Source: Hypomesus transpacificus
Lineage: Eukaryota > Chordata > Actinopteri > Osmeriformes > Osmeridae
Reading direction: 5' to 3'
Assembly (NCBI RefSeq): GCF_021917145.1
Contig: NC_061080.1
Span: forward strand, 4,694,693-4,758,692
Length of the DNA stretch: 64,000 bases
In this document: in pieces, positions 15,903 to 27,361 of the stretch
How the letters are laid out: every line of letters begins with the position of its first letter
How positions within the stretch are numbered: the first letter of the stretch is position 1
Notes under the pieces: generated by a model
Told to the model about the DNA's origin: nothing
Databases searched by the model: none
Seen by the model: the letters and a program-made list of their open reading frames with translations, nothing else
Translations under genes and position numbers: made by a program

Positions 15903-17900
15903 GAGTTAATTCCAAACCTCCGTGGCTCTTTTTTAATTGGAGTCTACATATCTGTACCAATGGAGGGGGAATTTGGGAAGGGAGCCTGCCTCGATTTCCG
16001 TGGCAACGTGATAAATAAAAAGAGTGCTTTGTGCCAGTCGAGCGTTTCTGTGTGGTAGAACAGGCACCAGAGGTCTCTGTGGCAGGGTCTCAAGCATTTA
16101 CAGTCAAACTAACTCAGGACTTGTCGAAGATCAAACCAGTTCTATCTTGGGGAAATAAATTCACTCATGTTTTAGTCTAAAGTCCCCCCCCCCTCTCCTC
16201 ATTTTCAGACTATGCTTAATTAAAGTTGCTTCCAGTTGCTTAATAGTACAACAAATCACAATCCACGTCTTTGTTATTGTATCCCCGTTCCTCCAGTCCA
16301 GTTGCGTACCACCAAAGTTGTTTTGATTCAATTGCTCTCGGATTGGTCGATTCAGAGGTATCCCCGAGACCTCCATTGATCCCTCAAGCCTATAAAGTCG
16401 TTTCCATGCGTAATTACAAGCCACGCGTAACAAGATGTCCATTTCCTGCAGTGGGACCTCTGATTGGGCCTGAGTTATGGTCCTAAAGCCCCTCTGTTCA
16501 GTCAGGTCTGTGGGTGGATGGTGAAACATGAGAAGGTGACCATGACCACGCGAGCCCCAGCAGAACTGTCTATCTGAACCGGTGCCAGGCCCAAAAATAG
16601 GAGAGAGGCTCTGGCTGTGGCAACCCCAATGCCCTCTCTCAAGACAGAGGATTCAGACCTGGCTGTTGCTTCTTTCCACCAGTGTCTGGCATTGTCACCT
16701 CAGCTGGTGTCCTTCACGAATTAGCAGGGGTAATTATCAAAGCACAGTTTGTAAGACAAGTCCAATTGCACAGTAGTTGCAAAAGCTAAACACTTCTGGC
16801 CTAGGGATTTGGTGGTACTTTCTTGTTACTCTGCACAAGCAAAACGAACAACCTTTGTCATCAAACTATTTTCCATCCAGCATGACTTAGACCTCAGGGA
16901 ATTCCCAGCGGTTTCTATCATAAACGGTATTGCACGCTGTATCTTATGGGTTAGGATCTTGTATCTTCTGCCGTATGGGATGCCTCAAGAGCTGTGGATG
17001 ATGTGTATCCTTGGTCACAGATGGAATCACCACATCTCCTACCTCTGTGAGGGGAATCAGCTGCTGGCTGGTGTTGGAAAATCCACTGCTTTTTATTCCT
17101 GCCATCTGGTGGCAATTATGTCATGCTCGGCCTAACTTGGGGGTAACCACCATACTACTGAACAGCTGCCTGAGAATGGAGTAGGATTATCACGTCATTC
17201 TTTCCAAACTGAAAAGTGTCCCCATACATTGTTTTTTTTTTATACGTGTAACCAGCCCTATTGAATGGCATTTCATTCTGTATTAGCTTCCATTGTTTCT
17301 AAGAAATGTAAAAAAAAAAAAAAAAAAAAAAAAAAACAGCGATATGTTGAATGATTCTGACTAGAGAAATGATATTAGACATGGGATGTCTCCTGATATT
17401 AGACATGGGATGTCTCCTGATATTTTGCTGTTTACAAGGCAAGTCTGTCTCCATAGGAGGAAGAATGGACCTTCTTCTATAGCCATGTTCAGTAATGATT
17501 TTAGTAAATGAGTTTAAATATCGATTTTGATGCCTGGATTTAGGTGCTACACAGGCATCTTGTAAATGACAATATGGTTATTCTTAAAGCATATAAGGCT
17601 TCAAGCTGACAAGGAGAGCTTGATTTTTAATACCAAGATGTCCAAAGTTAAATTGCTTGGATGCTTTGCATATTTGTGGTTGCACACTTGCAGTGGGTGT
17701 TGTTGGTAGGATAGCCTACTCGTAAGGAAGCCTTGATGACAAACGATTGTGCTGAATTACATGTTTCATATGTTTGGAAATATACGTTCTAAAGATCTTA
17801 CACCGATTTCAGATTAAGCAACGAAAGATTCCAAGCAATTTTAATGCTTAAGGAAATATTTTTGTAAGTGAAGAAGAGGCGGATCTTATCGAAGTAAGCA
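15903..17900. other. Spacer upstream of sertad2, no gene seen
   Basis: No coding exon or RNA gene was recognised. The block at about 16270-16530 is non-repetitive in appearance and contains homeobox-like TAATTAC and CCAAT-like ATTGG motifs, so it is a candidate cis-regulatory element. A long poly(A) run lies at about 17310-17336, followed by a perfect 24-bp tandem duplication (17371-17418). Former neighbours SLC1A4 and CEP68, expected here from human gene order, leave no trace I can read. Confidence 0.45.
17371..17418. repeat. 24-bp perfect tandem duplication
   Basis: GATATTAGACATGGGATGTC plus TCCT occurs twice head to tail, followed by GATATT of a third copy. It lies just after a poly(A) run in the spacer upstream of sertad2. 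Confidence 0.95.
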
Positions 17901-18163
17901 CAGTCGGTTGAGAACGTAACTTCACTTTACGTCATACTCAGTGCCTGCTGTTCTGTGAACGGTGGTGGTCGGTGACTGATCTCCTCGGCCTCCGGTAGCT
18001 CGCCATTGTGTCAAGATCCGCGACTGTCTGGAGAACACCGAGGATAATGCAAGTGTAGAGCGACAGGAAGAGTTCGATGTCCATCTTTCCTTTCCATATA
18101 TATGTTCTTGGCGTCACATTGACCCCAATGCCGGATTTGAATCCCTTGCTGGAAGTACATGTG
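17900..18163 (+). other. sertad2: sertad2 putative 5' non-coding exon
   Basis: A GC-richer, CpG-containing stretch ends in a strong donor, gtaagtt, at 18164. Spliced to the acceptor at 22780-22781 it gives the 5' UTR leading to the coding ATG at 22786. The left edge is approximate because no TATA box or cap site is clear. The exon carries two upstream ATGs. One at 18047 codes Met-Gln-Val-stop. One at 18077 opens a frame that would continue across the splice and overlap the main start codon. Confidence 0.6.
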
Positions 18164-20470
18164 GTAAGTTAATGATTTCACTGCTTGTGCTACTGTTCAC
18201 TCGAATGAAACATAGTTCGCCATAACGAAATGTTATATATGTTCAGGTCGCCTATATTTGAAGAAGTTAACACATTGGATTTTGTTTCTCAATTAACAAA
18301 AATATTTTGTCGCATTTTATCGCTGGGCTGTCTTGAGCATTCGTGTAACTGCACAAGCGCAGCTTTTGTCAGGTTTTACAGATATTGGCCACAATTACAC
18401 ATTATTACACTGTTAAAACATTTTCACACATCTGTGCGCCCGCAGTTTTCTCATTTCGAAACATTTTGTTAAGCATGGCCCCCAGTTCAGAGAGTGAACG
18501 TTTGAGTACTTTGTGGCAGGTGGCGGTGATATGGCGCCCCCCCATCACAGCCCATATCTGTGGCGTTTGGCTTTGGAGGTCGGGGGCAGCTGCTCTGACA
18601 GGTTTCGAGATGGGTCACCAGCAGTTCATGTTTTGAGATGATTAAGCTTGCCTTCGACAAAAATTCGAAACCGTCCGTTACGACATGCATACTAAGGCAG
18701 AAGTTAATAATGGATGTACAAGTGCAGACGGGTATTTGTGTGAATTACTGTATTTGTCTACTCACAGCCTTAGTCATTCCTGTTCACTGGAAGTATTTTT
18801 TTTTCTGACGGGGTGACAATGGTGACACCCACGCACACCGTAGTTTCGGTTTTTATAATGGACTCATGTTGGCCTACAACAACGACATGATAACTTGTTG
18901 GTGCCATTTAAACAAGGAATAGGAGGGGCCTATCACTAGTGCAACTTTGTTCACTGAGAACTGACGTCCATGTGGGTCTTAGTACAATTGCTACTTTGTG
19001 AGCATTATGTAAGGTAAGGCTGGGGGATGTTTTTTTCCCTCACATTTAAGACTTAACAATATGTCATAGTTGTAAGATATTGACAGACTTGTTGACAGTA
19101 TTGCAGTATGAGTCGTCTTTTTTATGAGCCATGGATTCTGGAAGCGAAAGTATAAGGCTGAAAGTTATAGGGAACTTAAAAACCCACAAAAATAAAGGTT
19201 TACATAAGCCTATGTATGCATTCTCAAACTATTTGACACGCCTTACAGCAAAACAACTGTGGATCCTGCATTCTAACAGGAACTATTGACTTGAAAAGTG
19301 CCTTTTCCTTAGACTTTTGTAAAATTCAATTTTAATCTTTGGAAATATGGCATCTTTTTAACAACCTCAATCATTGTTAATTACTGACATTGTCAATGGA
19401 ACATTACAAAGATGGCCAAATGACAATATACAGTAACTCTTAGCTAAGGGGAAGGAAAGCCTATTAAAGCATTCACTTTTAGTGACTAAAGTCCACCTTC
19501 CTTCAACCTCATGCTGGCTGCCCCAGTTTCCAGTAAACAGTGTTTGTTCCTTTTTTCATTTCTTAAAGACAAGAAAGGAAGTTGACCTAAACATTTCAGC
19601 CAAATTGGCTCTGAAAGCCCCTCCTTTCTGCAATCAATCAAACTAACTCACCATCTCCCAAACAAGTCCCAATAAATCAGGTCTACAAGCACCCACTTGC
19701 CTGCAGTAGCAACCTGGGCAAACAAAACCTAATGCCAGTCTGCCTGGCTTCTGACTGTGGTTTCTCGCATGACCAAAGCCTAACAGTGATCCTTGTCTTC
19801 TTTAACTGGTATGGATTATCCTCTTCCAGGAACCTTGGGGCACATTTAAAACAAAAATAAAATGCTTGCTCAGCCTACATGCAGGTAGTGTGGTAAAACG
19901 ACTATTAAGCGTTGATGACTAATTCTCAGACTGTGCTGCACGGCTGTGTTCTGCGGGGTGCCACAGTCGCTTCGTAAATGTGCCATAAACAATTTCTTCG
20001 TCTTTGATCAAAGAGATCTACAGGCCACCTATTCTTGGTGACAAGGCCTGCAGGGCAAGAGATGGGTGGGGATACGGCGCTCCAACCTCCTTCTGGAGGA
20101 GAATCAAATGACACTTCACCGTCGTTCAGAACAGATGAAGCGTGCCAATGGAGCACTCCAGACGGGCTGCGTTAACGGCTGATTGTTGATATGGCGGTGT
20201 GTGAGAATGCACACGTTCCAGGGGTTCGAGGGACTTCACACAGGGACATTTGAAAGAGGTGTGCGAGTGCCACTGCTGTAAGCTGGATGAGGCCGAGCGT
20301 GGAGATGGGGCAGGGGACTCGCCATGTTGCAGTGATGGTGTTGTAATCGGACACCATTCCTTATTGTTTTGGTCAAAAGAAAGGTATGTGGCCTCCTTAG
20401 CTCTGATGCCGCTGCAGCCTTTCGCCCTATGGACAGCCAATGGCTGTCTTAACCTCAATCAGATTTTTCC

Positions 20471-20504
20471 CTTCTCTCTCTGTATCTGTATCTGTCTCTG
20501 TCTC

Positions 20505-20581
<77 letters not shown>

Positions 20582-20612
20582 CACTCTCTCTGTATCACTC
20601 TCTCTTTCACGT
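20471..20612. repeat. (CT)n microsatellite
   Basis: A pyrimidine tract in the 5' intron of sertad2, with pure CT over about 20517-20577 and TGTATCA interruptions at the right. Flanking open frames are repeat artefacts. Confidence 0.97.
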
Positions 20613-21255
20613 TCCCATCCTCACTTTCTTTGTTAGCCCTGTCCACTCTATTATCTCCATCCATCCTTCTATCTCCCCACCCATCGCCCATCCTCAGACA
20701 GTGTCAGCAGATGGCAACCTCGAAGGGCCCCACGTGTGAAAAGAATGAGTGAGCGGAGCAGTGGAGGGGGTTGGGGGGGGGGGGGGGTGGATGAATAATG
20801 CTTTGGGATCGGGGAGGTACATGGAAGATATGTCCCGATTTTTTGTATTTTTGTCAAGACGCCTACCGCTCCTCTCACACGCGCGTGTGGAACTCGCCCT
20901 CACCTTCACTTTCATCCCTAAGCTGCGGCACCAGCTATACCAGGCGGAATGGAGAAACAATTTGTTCTTTCTTGTCTCTCTACTCCAGCTCTCCCCCCTC
21001 CCCCTCATTCTCTCATCTGTCCATCCTCCCTCCTCCTTCCTTCCCTCCCTCCTTCCCTCCCTCCCTCCCTCCCTCACTGGCTCTCTGGATTCCCAGCTGA
21101 CCATGTTCGTCATGGTAACAGGCGAGCGTGGATCTTGCCCCGGCAGCGCTTGCACTTCCTGTGTGTGTGTGTGTGTGTGGCCTAGGGGTATTTGGTGTGC
21201 CGTGCTCACAGTATTCAGAGTCCAAGATCAGTGTGTGAGTGAGGCTTTTAAATAG

Positions 21256-21263
21256 TCTCTCTT

Positions 21264-21309
<46 letters not shown>
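21256..21309. repeat. (CT)n-(CA)n microsatellite
   Basis: A CT run passes into about 15 CA units, in the 5' intron of sertad2. A related CCTT-rich tract lies at about 21030-21075. Confidence 0.96.
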
Positions 21310-21312
<3 letters not shown>

Positions 21313-22785
21313 CACACTGAGATGTAGGTATGCAGCAGAAGAAAAATAGGCTTAGGAAACAGGAGTCCCGAATCTTGTCTTTTTCTCTGGCTTTCACAAT
21401 GGCAGCACATTGCCCAACCAGTCAAGAGGCAAACTCTTAACAGCCTGCTCAGTTTGTGCAGTGGGATAGAATTACACATGGCTGAAACAAAGCTCTCCAG
21501 GAGAGGTGTGCTCCATCTTAGGTGACAGTTTAGCTTGGCCTAGTGTATGGTCTTGTGGGTTGTGCATCGGAGTATTATCTTTTACTATCTTCACTGTGGA
21601 TTTCCCTCCTTTCTTTGCCTGAGGACACTTGACACAAAATGAGAGTGATAAATCACAGACAAAATGTGTTAAGTGTTGATTGGGGATGTTAAAAGGCTCC
21701 AGGAGGCAAGATGTATGATGTGATGAATGGAATCTTTATGGTGGTTTTTGGAGGAAATAAGATACAATAATCCATTGAGCAATGTTTTCACCTTACGTTA
21801 GACAGTCCACCTCTGGCGGCGCTGGTGTCTTTGAATATGCCCATATTTGACCAACAACTTTGAGGCGACGTCCATCGTTTGGACGGAAGCCGAACATTTC
21901 CTGTGCTGACATGTGTCCTGTGTTCTGATTGAGTCAAGTGTGTGTGTGTGGGGGGGGGGGGGGGGGGGGGCTGTGTCGGAGTCTGCCACCCACAAAGTCA
22001 GCTGACTCCACCTCACACGGGAGCCGGTCAGCTGATGTTCAAACCCACCTATCATCCCCCCCCACCCCCCAACACACACACGCAGTGTCAGCGGCTGTGC
22101 CTGCTCGACAGTCTCACTTTTTGTCACTTGTGTTGTTGAAGGAAACGGGCCCGACTTCCAGGAAACTTGTATGCCTCGCTATGAGGAACGTTAGATGTTT
22201 TAGTTCCACTAAAGCTGTTTTTACCGAAAAGGGCGCGTGAACAAAGGGGCTTTTCTCCTTGAGCTTCGTGTTGAACTGTCAAGATCTCTTTCCTATCAGT
22301 TTTCTCGGTAGCGTCTCACTTGTGGAAAACTCTTGAGGTTCCTGTAAATGACAACTTGAAATGTAACTTGACTTATATGCCACGTACTGTCTTATCTAAA
22401 GGAACGTTTTGATAATGAAGTGTCAGTATCAGTGACAATATCAATTTCAATAGTTTGTTGGTGTCTGGAAGGCAGCTGTAAATCAGACATGGGGTTAGGT
22501 CCTATTTGTCAAATTTAGTTGACTTCACTGTTAATTTCATAACATGAGGCCTTTATTTTTTATTCACATTATCCTGGGATGGCATATTCCCTTCCAGATC
22601 CCAATCATAACTTTGATCCAAAAAGTCACAAAAGGGTCAAAACACAAACTTTCCAAATGAGGCAAAATGTACAGCACTGTAGTGTATGTACTGTAGATAT
22701 ATATATTTTCCATTGTTACGAGTAAATGATAATTGTATCAAACTATATATTTGACTGACGATGCTCCTTTCTGGCCCACAGATAT

Positions 22786-23811
22786 ATGTTGGGTAACGGT
22801 GTGAAGCGCAAACTGGAAGAGGATGAGTTGGAGGACGGCAGGAATGTTCTGGCAGCGGGGGGTGGTGGACAATCTAGGGCGTCCTACACCCTCCAGCGGC
22901 AGACCGTCCTCAACATTTCCCTGATGAAGCTGTACGGGCCACGGACAGCGGCCGAACCGGGCCTCAAGCGCCGTGTCCTGATCAACAACATGATCCGCCG
23001 CATCCACAACGAGTTCAAGGAGGAGGGCGGCCTGAGGGCGCTGTTCTTCTCTGTGGCGCCCGCCACGCAGAGTGCCGCCATGGAGGAGGACGAAGGCTAC
23101 CACGAAGCCCCGCACTCGCCCTTCGGCGTCCTCTCCTCATCGCTGCCCGGCCTGTCGCCGCTCGACTCCTGCCTGACCCCGGCCTCGCTCCTCGAGGACG
23201 ACCCGCCTCTGTTTTTCGCCTTGCCGCCGCCCTCGCCCCACCCCGGCCTCCACCCCCACTCCTCTCCCAGGCCACCGCCCCTGCCGTCGCCCAAAGACAG
23301 CTTTGCCTCGGCCTTGGAAGAAATCGAGGAACTGTGTCCGACCTCGTTGACAACCTCCGCTACCTCCCCCTCCCTCCCCTCTCCCTCTGCTCCCTCACAG
23401 ACTACCCGGGTATTGTCCGTGGGAACAAACATGAAGGATGAGGGGAAAGTCCTGAGCCCTCGGGATCCGAACCCGCTTATGCAGGAGGAAGGCAGCGCTG
23501 TGAAAGCCGCCGAGCCCCTTCCACCCAGCAATACAGACACATCGTCCTCCTCTGGGGCCTTCCTCACAGACTTTGCCCTGGACGACATTCTGTTCACGGA
23601 CATCGACACCTCCATGTATGACTTCAACCTCGGCGGTTCAGCCCCAAACTCCAAAATGGCCCCCGTGGTGACTACAGATGACCTTGTCAAGACCATATCT
23701 ACCTTTGGTGGGGGAGGGGGGAGTTCGCCCTCCCCTCTGTCCCAAAACCAGACGTTCAAAATGGACCTCGCTGAGCTGGACCACATCATGGAAGTGCTGG
23801 TGGGGTCTTGA
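22786..23811 (+). CDS. sertad2: SERTA domain-containing protein 2 (TRIP-Br2), single coding exon
   Basis: SERTAD2 is a nuclear transcriptional co-regulator of E2F/DP-dependent genes that binds PHD and bromodomain proteins; in mammals it affects proliferation and lipid metabolism. The 341-aa frame starts MLGNGVKRKL, with a basic KRK near residue 7. The SERTA domain spans about residues 34-81, from YTLQRQTVLNISLMKLY to RRVLINNMIRRIHNEF. A long Pro/Ser-rich middle follows. The acidic transactivation motif begins near residue 259 (FLTDFALDDILFTDIDTSMY). The C-terminus is MDLAELDHIMEVLVGS, a leucine-rich, NES-like end. It is somewhat longer than human SERTAD2 (314 aa as recalled), mostly in the Pro-rich linker. 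The acceptor ctggcccacag lies 4 bp before the start codon. The whole coding sequence in one exon after a long 5' intron is the usual SERTAD2 structure. Confidence 0.96.
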   Translation: MLGNGVKRKLEEDELEDGRNVLAAGGGGQSRASYTLQRQTVLNISLMKLYGPRTAAEPGLKRRVLINNMIRRIHNEFKEEGGLRALFFSVAPATQSAAMEEDEGYHEAPHSPFGVLSSSLPGLSPLDSCLTPASLLEDDPPLFFALPPPSPHPGLHPHSSPRPPPLPSPKDSFASALEEIEELCPTSLTTSATSPSLPSPSAPSQTTRVLSVGTNMKDEGKVLSPRDPNPLMQEEGSAVKAAEPLPPSNTDTSSSSGAFLTDFALDDILFTDIDTSMYDFNLGGSAPNSKMAPVVTTDDLVKTISTFGGGGGSSPSPLSQNQTFKMDLAELDHIMEVLVGS

Positions 23812-25030
23812 GTGACAGTTTGATACACCAAAACAAAGGTCACCTTTCAAGGTTACAAAAAAAAGTCCCTCCCCCCTGTACAGTTTTATACTCATGTCCG
23901 TAAATTGTAAAAACAAAATATGTCATCATCTTTTCTTTTTTTTTTGGACTACACTGTGCATGCAAAACAACAAGCTTGCTTTCCGGAATGGAAAAACTGA
24001 TTTTGAATGTATGGAACGCATTTCTTATTACTGTCTGAGTGCCTTGGAGTGTCAGAGTCCCACCATTCTGCTTTCAGTTTCTCAGCGACTTTTGTTTCCA
24101 CAATGCAAACAAACACAGCTCACTTTGGAAATGCAGTATTTCTAATCGAGCAGTTGCATCCAAAATTCTAGGCTAAGGAGGGTGTTTTTGCATATGCAGT
24201 ATGCATTATAACCTTGTAGCGCTTCAGTTAAACCAAGACAGTTTTAACGCACTTAATGCACTGCAAGCATGTGCGTAAGGCCGCTTAATATTTGAATTGG
24301 TTAATACATTTTGCAATATGGCTTAAATACTTCAATGTTGTCAATTCAACAGGCGAAAGAAATTGGTCATAACTTATATAAAAAAATATTTGATGAATAT
24401 TTAGTCAGAAATAGATTTTATTAGTTGATACGATGCAAAATGTCAGACTGAATTCTCTTATCTTGATTGTTGAAGTGTTACTTTAACACTGAATGCTGTC
24501 GTCTACATTTTATCCATCGATTATTTTAAAAGTTCAGTTATTTAACTGAACTTTTGACACGGTTGTTGTCAGTCTATGCCTTATGTTTTTAATTCATTAG
24601 AATTTGATCAAAATAGGATTTCTACACTAGTCTCATTTTTTACAGTTCAGAATTGCCGCCAAGAAATTACAAATGGTTCATAAATTTTATTTGAAGTATT
24701 ATGAAGTTATTTATTACCTTGCATTTACAGTGTACATATATTTATTCTAACATGACACTAACATTTTTGGGTTGTACAGAACATGGAACGTATTCAGCTA
24801 GAAATATAGACAAGCGTATAGTGTGTGTAATGACATGCTGTGGAACATTTTCTTATGTGGGAGAGAAATCAGGAATTCTTGGGCTTTACCGCTGACTTTG
24901 AATCTGTGCCTTGTTCTATGCAACATATATTCATTTGTCAAAAAAAATTATGTACAATGTGCATACTACCTTGATGCAATTACACTTTTGTAGTTTTATT
25001 TTCTACAATAAATTGAAAAGAAGGAATGTG
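23812..25030 (+). other. sertad2: sertad2 3' UTR with poly(A) signal
   Basis: This AT-rich stretch follows the stop codon. It contains no competing gene and ends near a canonical AATAAA at 25007-25012, so a UTR of about 1.2 kb is likely. A palindromic segment, AGTTCAGTTATTTAACTGAACTT, sits at about 24531-24553. The exact cleavage site is inferred. Confidence 0.65.
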
Positions 25031-25426
25031 TGCTGTAGTATTACTCCTGTGGAGGTGCAAATGGAACCACTCTCCCGATCCTTTGATTTAGCCAATATCT
25101 GAAGTTCACACTGTACTATGTTACCAAAACATGTATTTCATAGCTCAGTGATAATATTATTTTGAGTATGGTTTAGGGGTGTATGGTCTAACTTTACCAC
25201 ACCACTGAATTTCCCCATGTTGAGTTCCCAGAGGGAATTGTTGCCAACTCCATCTGTGTGTTATGTAGATGTTTTTGTGAAAGTGTCCCAGACACTTTGA
25301 AAAGTGTCATTGAATGCAAAACCGAGTTTACCTTGTCATAGTTGAATAACGACTGTTTGGTGGGTAAAATGGACATACAGTGAACCTCAAAGTCCATTGA
25401 CACCTCTTTCCAATGCAAATCTCACA

Positions 25427-25461
25427 ATTTGAAACTGCCGCTGTAAAATGGGCAGTTTCCA
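25427..25461. repeat. Short inverted repeat next to the 35-bp array
   Basis: GAAACTGCC and GGGCAGTTTC form an inverted pair separated by about 10 bases. The segment after it (about 25480-25620, with an ATTCATGAGCATGCC stretch) has the look of a dispersed teleost repeat into which the neighbouring 35-bp array expanded. That last point is an impression to be tested against a repeat library. Confidence 0.4.
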
Positions 25462-25626
25462 AAAAACACACAAGTTGATGTAAACTAACCAATCAGTGCG
25501 CAGCTCATCTAAATATTCATGAGCATGCCATAACAGGGAGAAAACCTAGTTTCATTTCAGGGCTATTTCAAAGGGTTGCTTTAGGGCATCCAGGCCCAGC
25601 ACCCAGGCCATTTTCAGCCCAACCAA

Positions 25627-25875
25627 TGTTACATACCCTATTAGGAGATCTTAAGGAACAGTGTTACATACCCTATTAGGAGATCTTAAGGAACAGTGTT
25701 ACATACCCTATTAGGAGATCTTAAGGAACAGTGTTACATACCCTATTAGGAGATCTTAAGGAACAGTGTTACATACCCTATTAGGAGATCTTAAGGAACA
25801 GTGTTACATACCCTATTAGGAGATCTTAAGGAACAGTGTTACATACCCTATTAGGAGATCTTAAGGAACAGTGTG
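25627..25875. repeat. 35-bp tandem repeat, seven perfect copies
   Basis: A 35-bp unit starting CCCTATTAGGAGATCTTAAG repeats at 25636, 25671, 25706, 25741, 25776, 25811 and 25846 with no base difference between units. An eighth unit at 25881 has diverged (CCCTATAAAATC). It lies in the interval between the convergent sertad2 and aftph 3' ends. It has no coding frame of interest and no spacer/repeat alternation, so it is not a CRISPR array. Perfect identity suggests recent expansion or homogenisation. Confidence 0.95.
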
Positions 25876-26755
25876 AAATACCCTATAAAATCATTATATG
25901 ACCCCTTTAAAGATGTAAGATGGGAGATAACAAGAAATGCATAGCTGCTATAAATAGTCTAACGCAATGACAACAATGCCGTATTTCTCTTAAATTATTT
26001 TAATTTCTTGTGTACACTAAAAGTAAATTTACACACTTAAAGTCTGAAAAGAACCCGGGCATGCATGTTAACCTTTTTACAGGCTCATCACGTGATTCAT
26101 TTTTTCCATAGGAATTTTCCCATACATTTTACAGTCCATAGTTTTACTGTACACAGTCTAAAGCCACAGTGAACTATGATTACATCCATTTCATCTTTAC
26201 AATGTGCAAAATCCTCCTGGGAACAGGTTGAGTGGTACAACATAACAAATAGCAAGAGAAATAAAGAAAAGGGAATAGACAATGACAGCGAAACCACAAA
26301 AAGCACTTCATAACTGTAACTGAACACATGGAAGCAGAAATTGGTCCCATAATTCCCTTATGATGTACATCTACCTCCAATCAGCTACTGATGTCAGAAT
26401 TCGTTCAGTGTTTTTTGTCAGTGGTTAAAACCATAAACATCCCTCTTTTCACCCCCCCAAAAAAGAATTTGAAGGAAAAAGGGAAACAAAAATTGATTAT
26501 ATAAAAAATACTAACACAAAATACAGCCAACTACCAATTTCATAGTTGTCGACTGACTGGTAATGGGAGGCTACAATTGAATCTCAAGTAACCAACAGGT
26601 GTACTGGGACAAACGCGCATTTTAGTGTTAGGTTAAGAAATATGGGTTAAAAATCTAGGCCCTATGTAAAATGACAAAAGAAAAACTAAGGCTATTAACA
26701 CAATGGGGAAAACATTCAGCTGGATTTTGCAGGCAGTGTGGTTTCAAGTCATTAT

Positions 26756-26851
26756 ATATCTATGTATTTATATATATATATATATTTATATTTGTATAAG
26801 TATACATATCTATGTATTTATATATATATATTTATATTTGTATAAGTATAC
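26756..26851. repeat. AT-rich tandem duplication (two units of about 50 bp)
   Basis: Two adjacent units, 26756-26805 and 26806-26851, both begin ATATCTATGTATTTATATAT and end TTTGTATAAGTATAC. They differ only by two TA steps. They lie in the presumed aftph 3' UTR or just beyond it. Confidence 0.85.
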
Positions 26852-26855
26852 AAGT

Positions 26856-27361
26856 TGTATATATTCCATTTTAATTTATTTGACCTTTGCTTGAAGAACT
26901 TAAACCAGTGTTTCATTTTCCACACAAAGACAAACATGTATACACTCCCAGCACAAAAGAATAACGAAAAATCTCTAATAGTCCCTGATTACACATTATA
27001 CATATATACAGATATACACATTGATTCTGCTATTATAAATGATACACCTTTTCTAGGACCTTGATCTATAAATTAACAAACAAACATCTCTGTAAATAAT
27101 ATTTTCACTCCTACTATTAATGCAGCTTGCTCACAGGCTTGGCCTGTTCCAGGTCTGACAAAGCCATTTCCCATATTGATGGACAATGTGATACAAAAAA
27201 TTATGATTAAAAATCAACTGAAATAAAAAAAAGTTGAGAAAAAGGAACGACGGGTAAACGATGATGGCCACCGTAAAGTCAAAGAGCAAACGACAGGAAG
27301 CGACAAGGTGGTGATGGAGGAGGAGGAGGGCTTTTGAGGGAGTTTTGAGGGGGGAGGGGGG
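26856..27361 (-). other. aftph: aftph 3' UTR (probable)
   Basis: This follows the aftph stop codon (27362-27364). An AATAAA on the minus strand at 26875-26880 would give a UTR of about 500 bp. A longer UTR reaching toward 26090 cannot be excluded because that stretch is also gene-free. Confidence 0.45.

Larger units (their letters stand above)
18164..22781 (+). other. sertad2: 5' intron of sertad2
   Basis: Donor gtaagtt and acceptor ctggcccacag bound this intron. It contains three microsatellites and poly-G runs at about 20769-20786 and 21950-21970. I see no embedded gene or RNA. The stretch at about 20100-20460 gives overlapping open frames on both strands but none with recognisable domains. 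Confidence 0.55.

Noticed and set aside
20694-21315. 171- and 168-codon frames in the sertad2 intron
   Set aside because: They run through CCTT, CA and G tracts; low complexity with no family signature.
23015-23843. Long minus-strand open frames (248 and 112 codons) over the sertad2 exon
   Set aside because: They are antisense shadows of the sertad2 coding exon and have low-complexity composition.
25627-25875. CRISPR-like array
   Set aside because: The 35-bp units are directly adjacent with no variable spacers, and the genome is eukaryotic.
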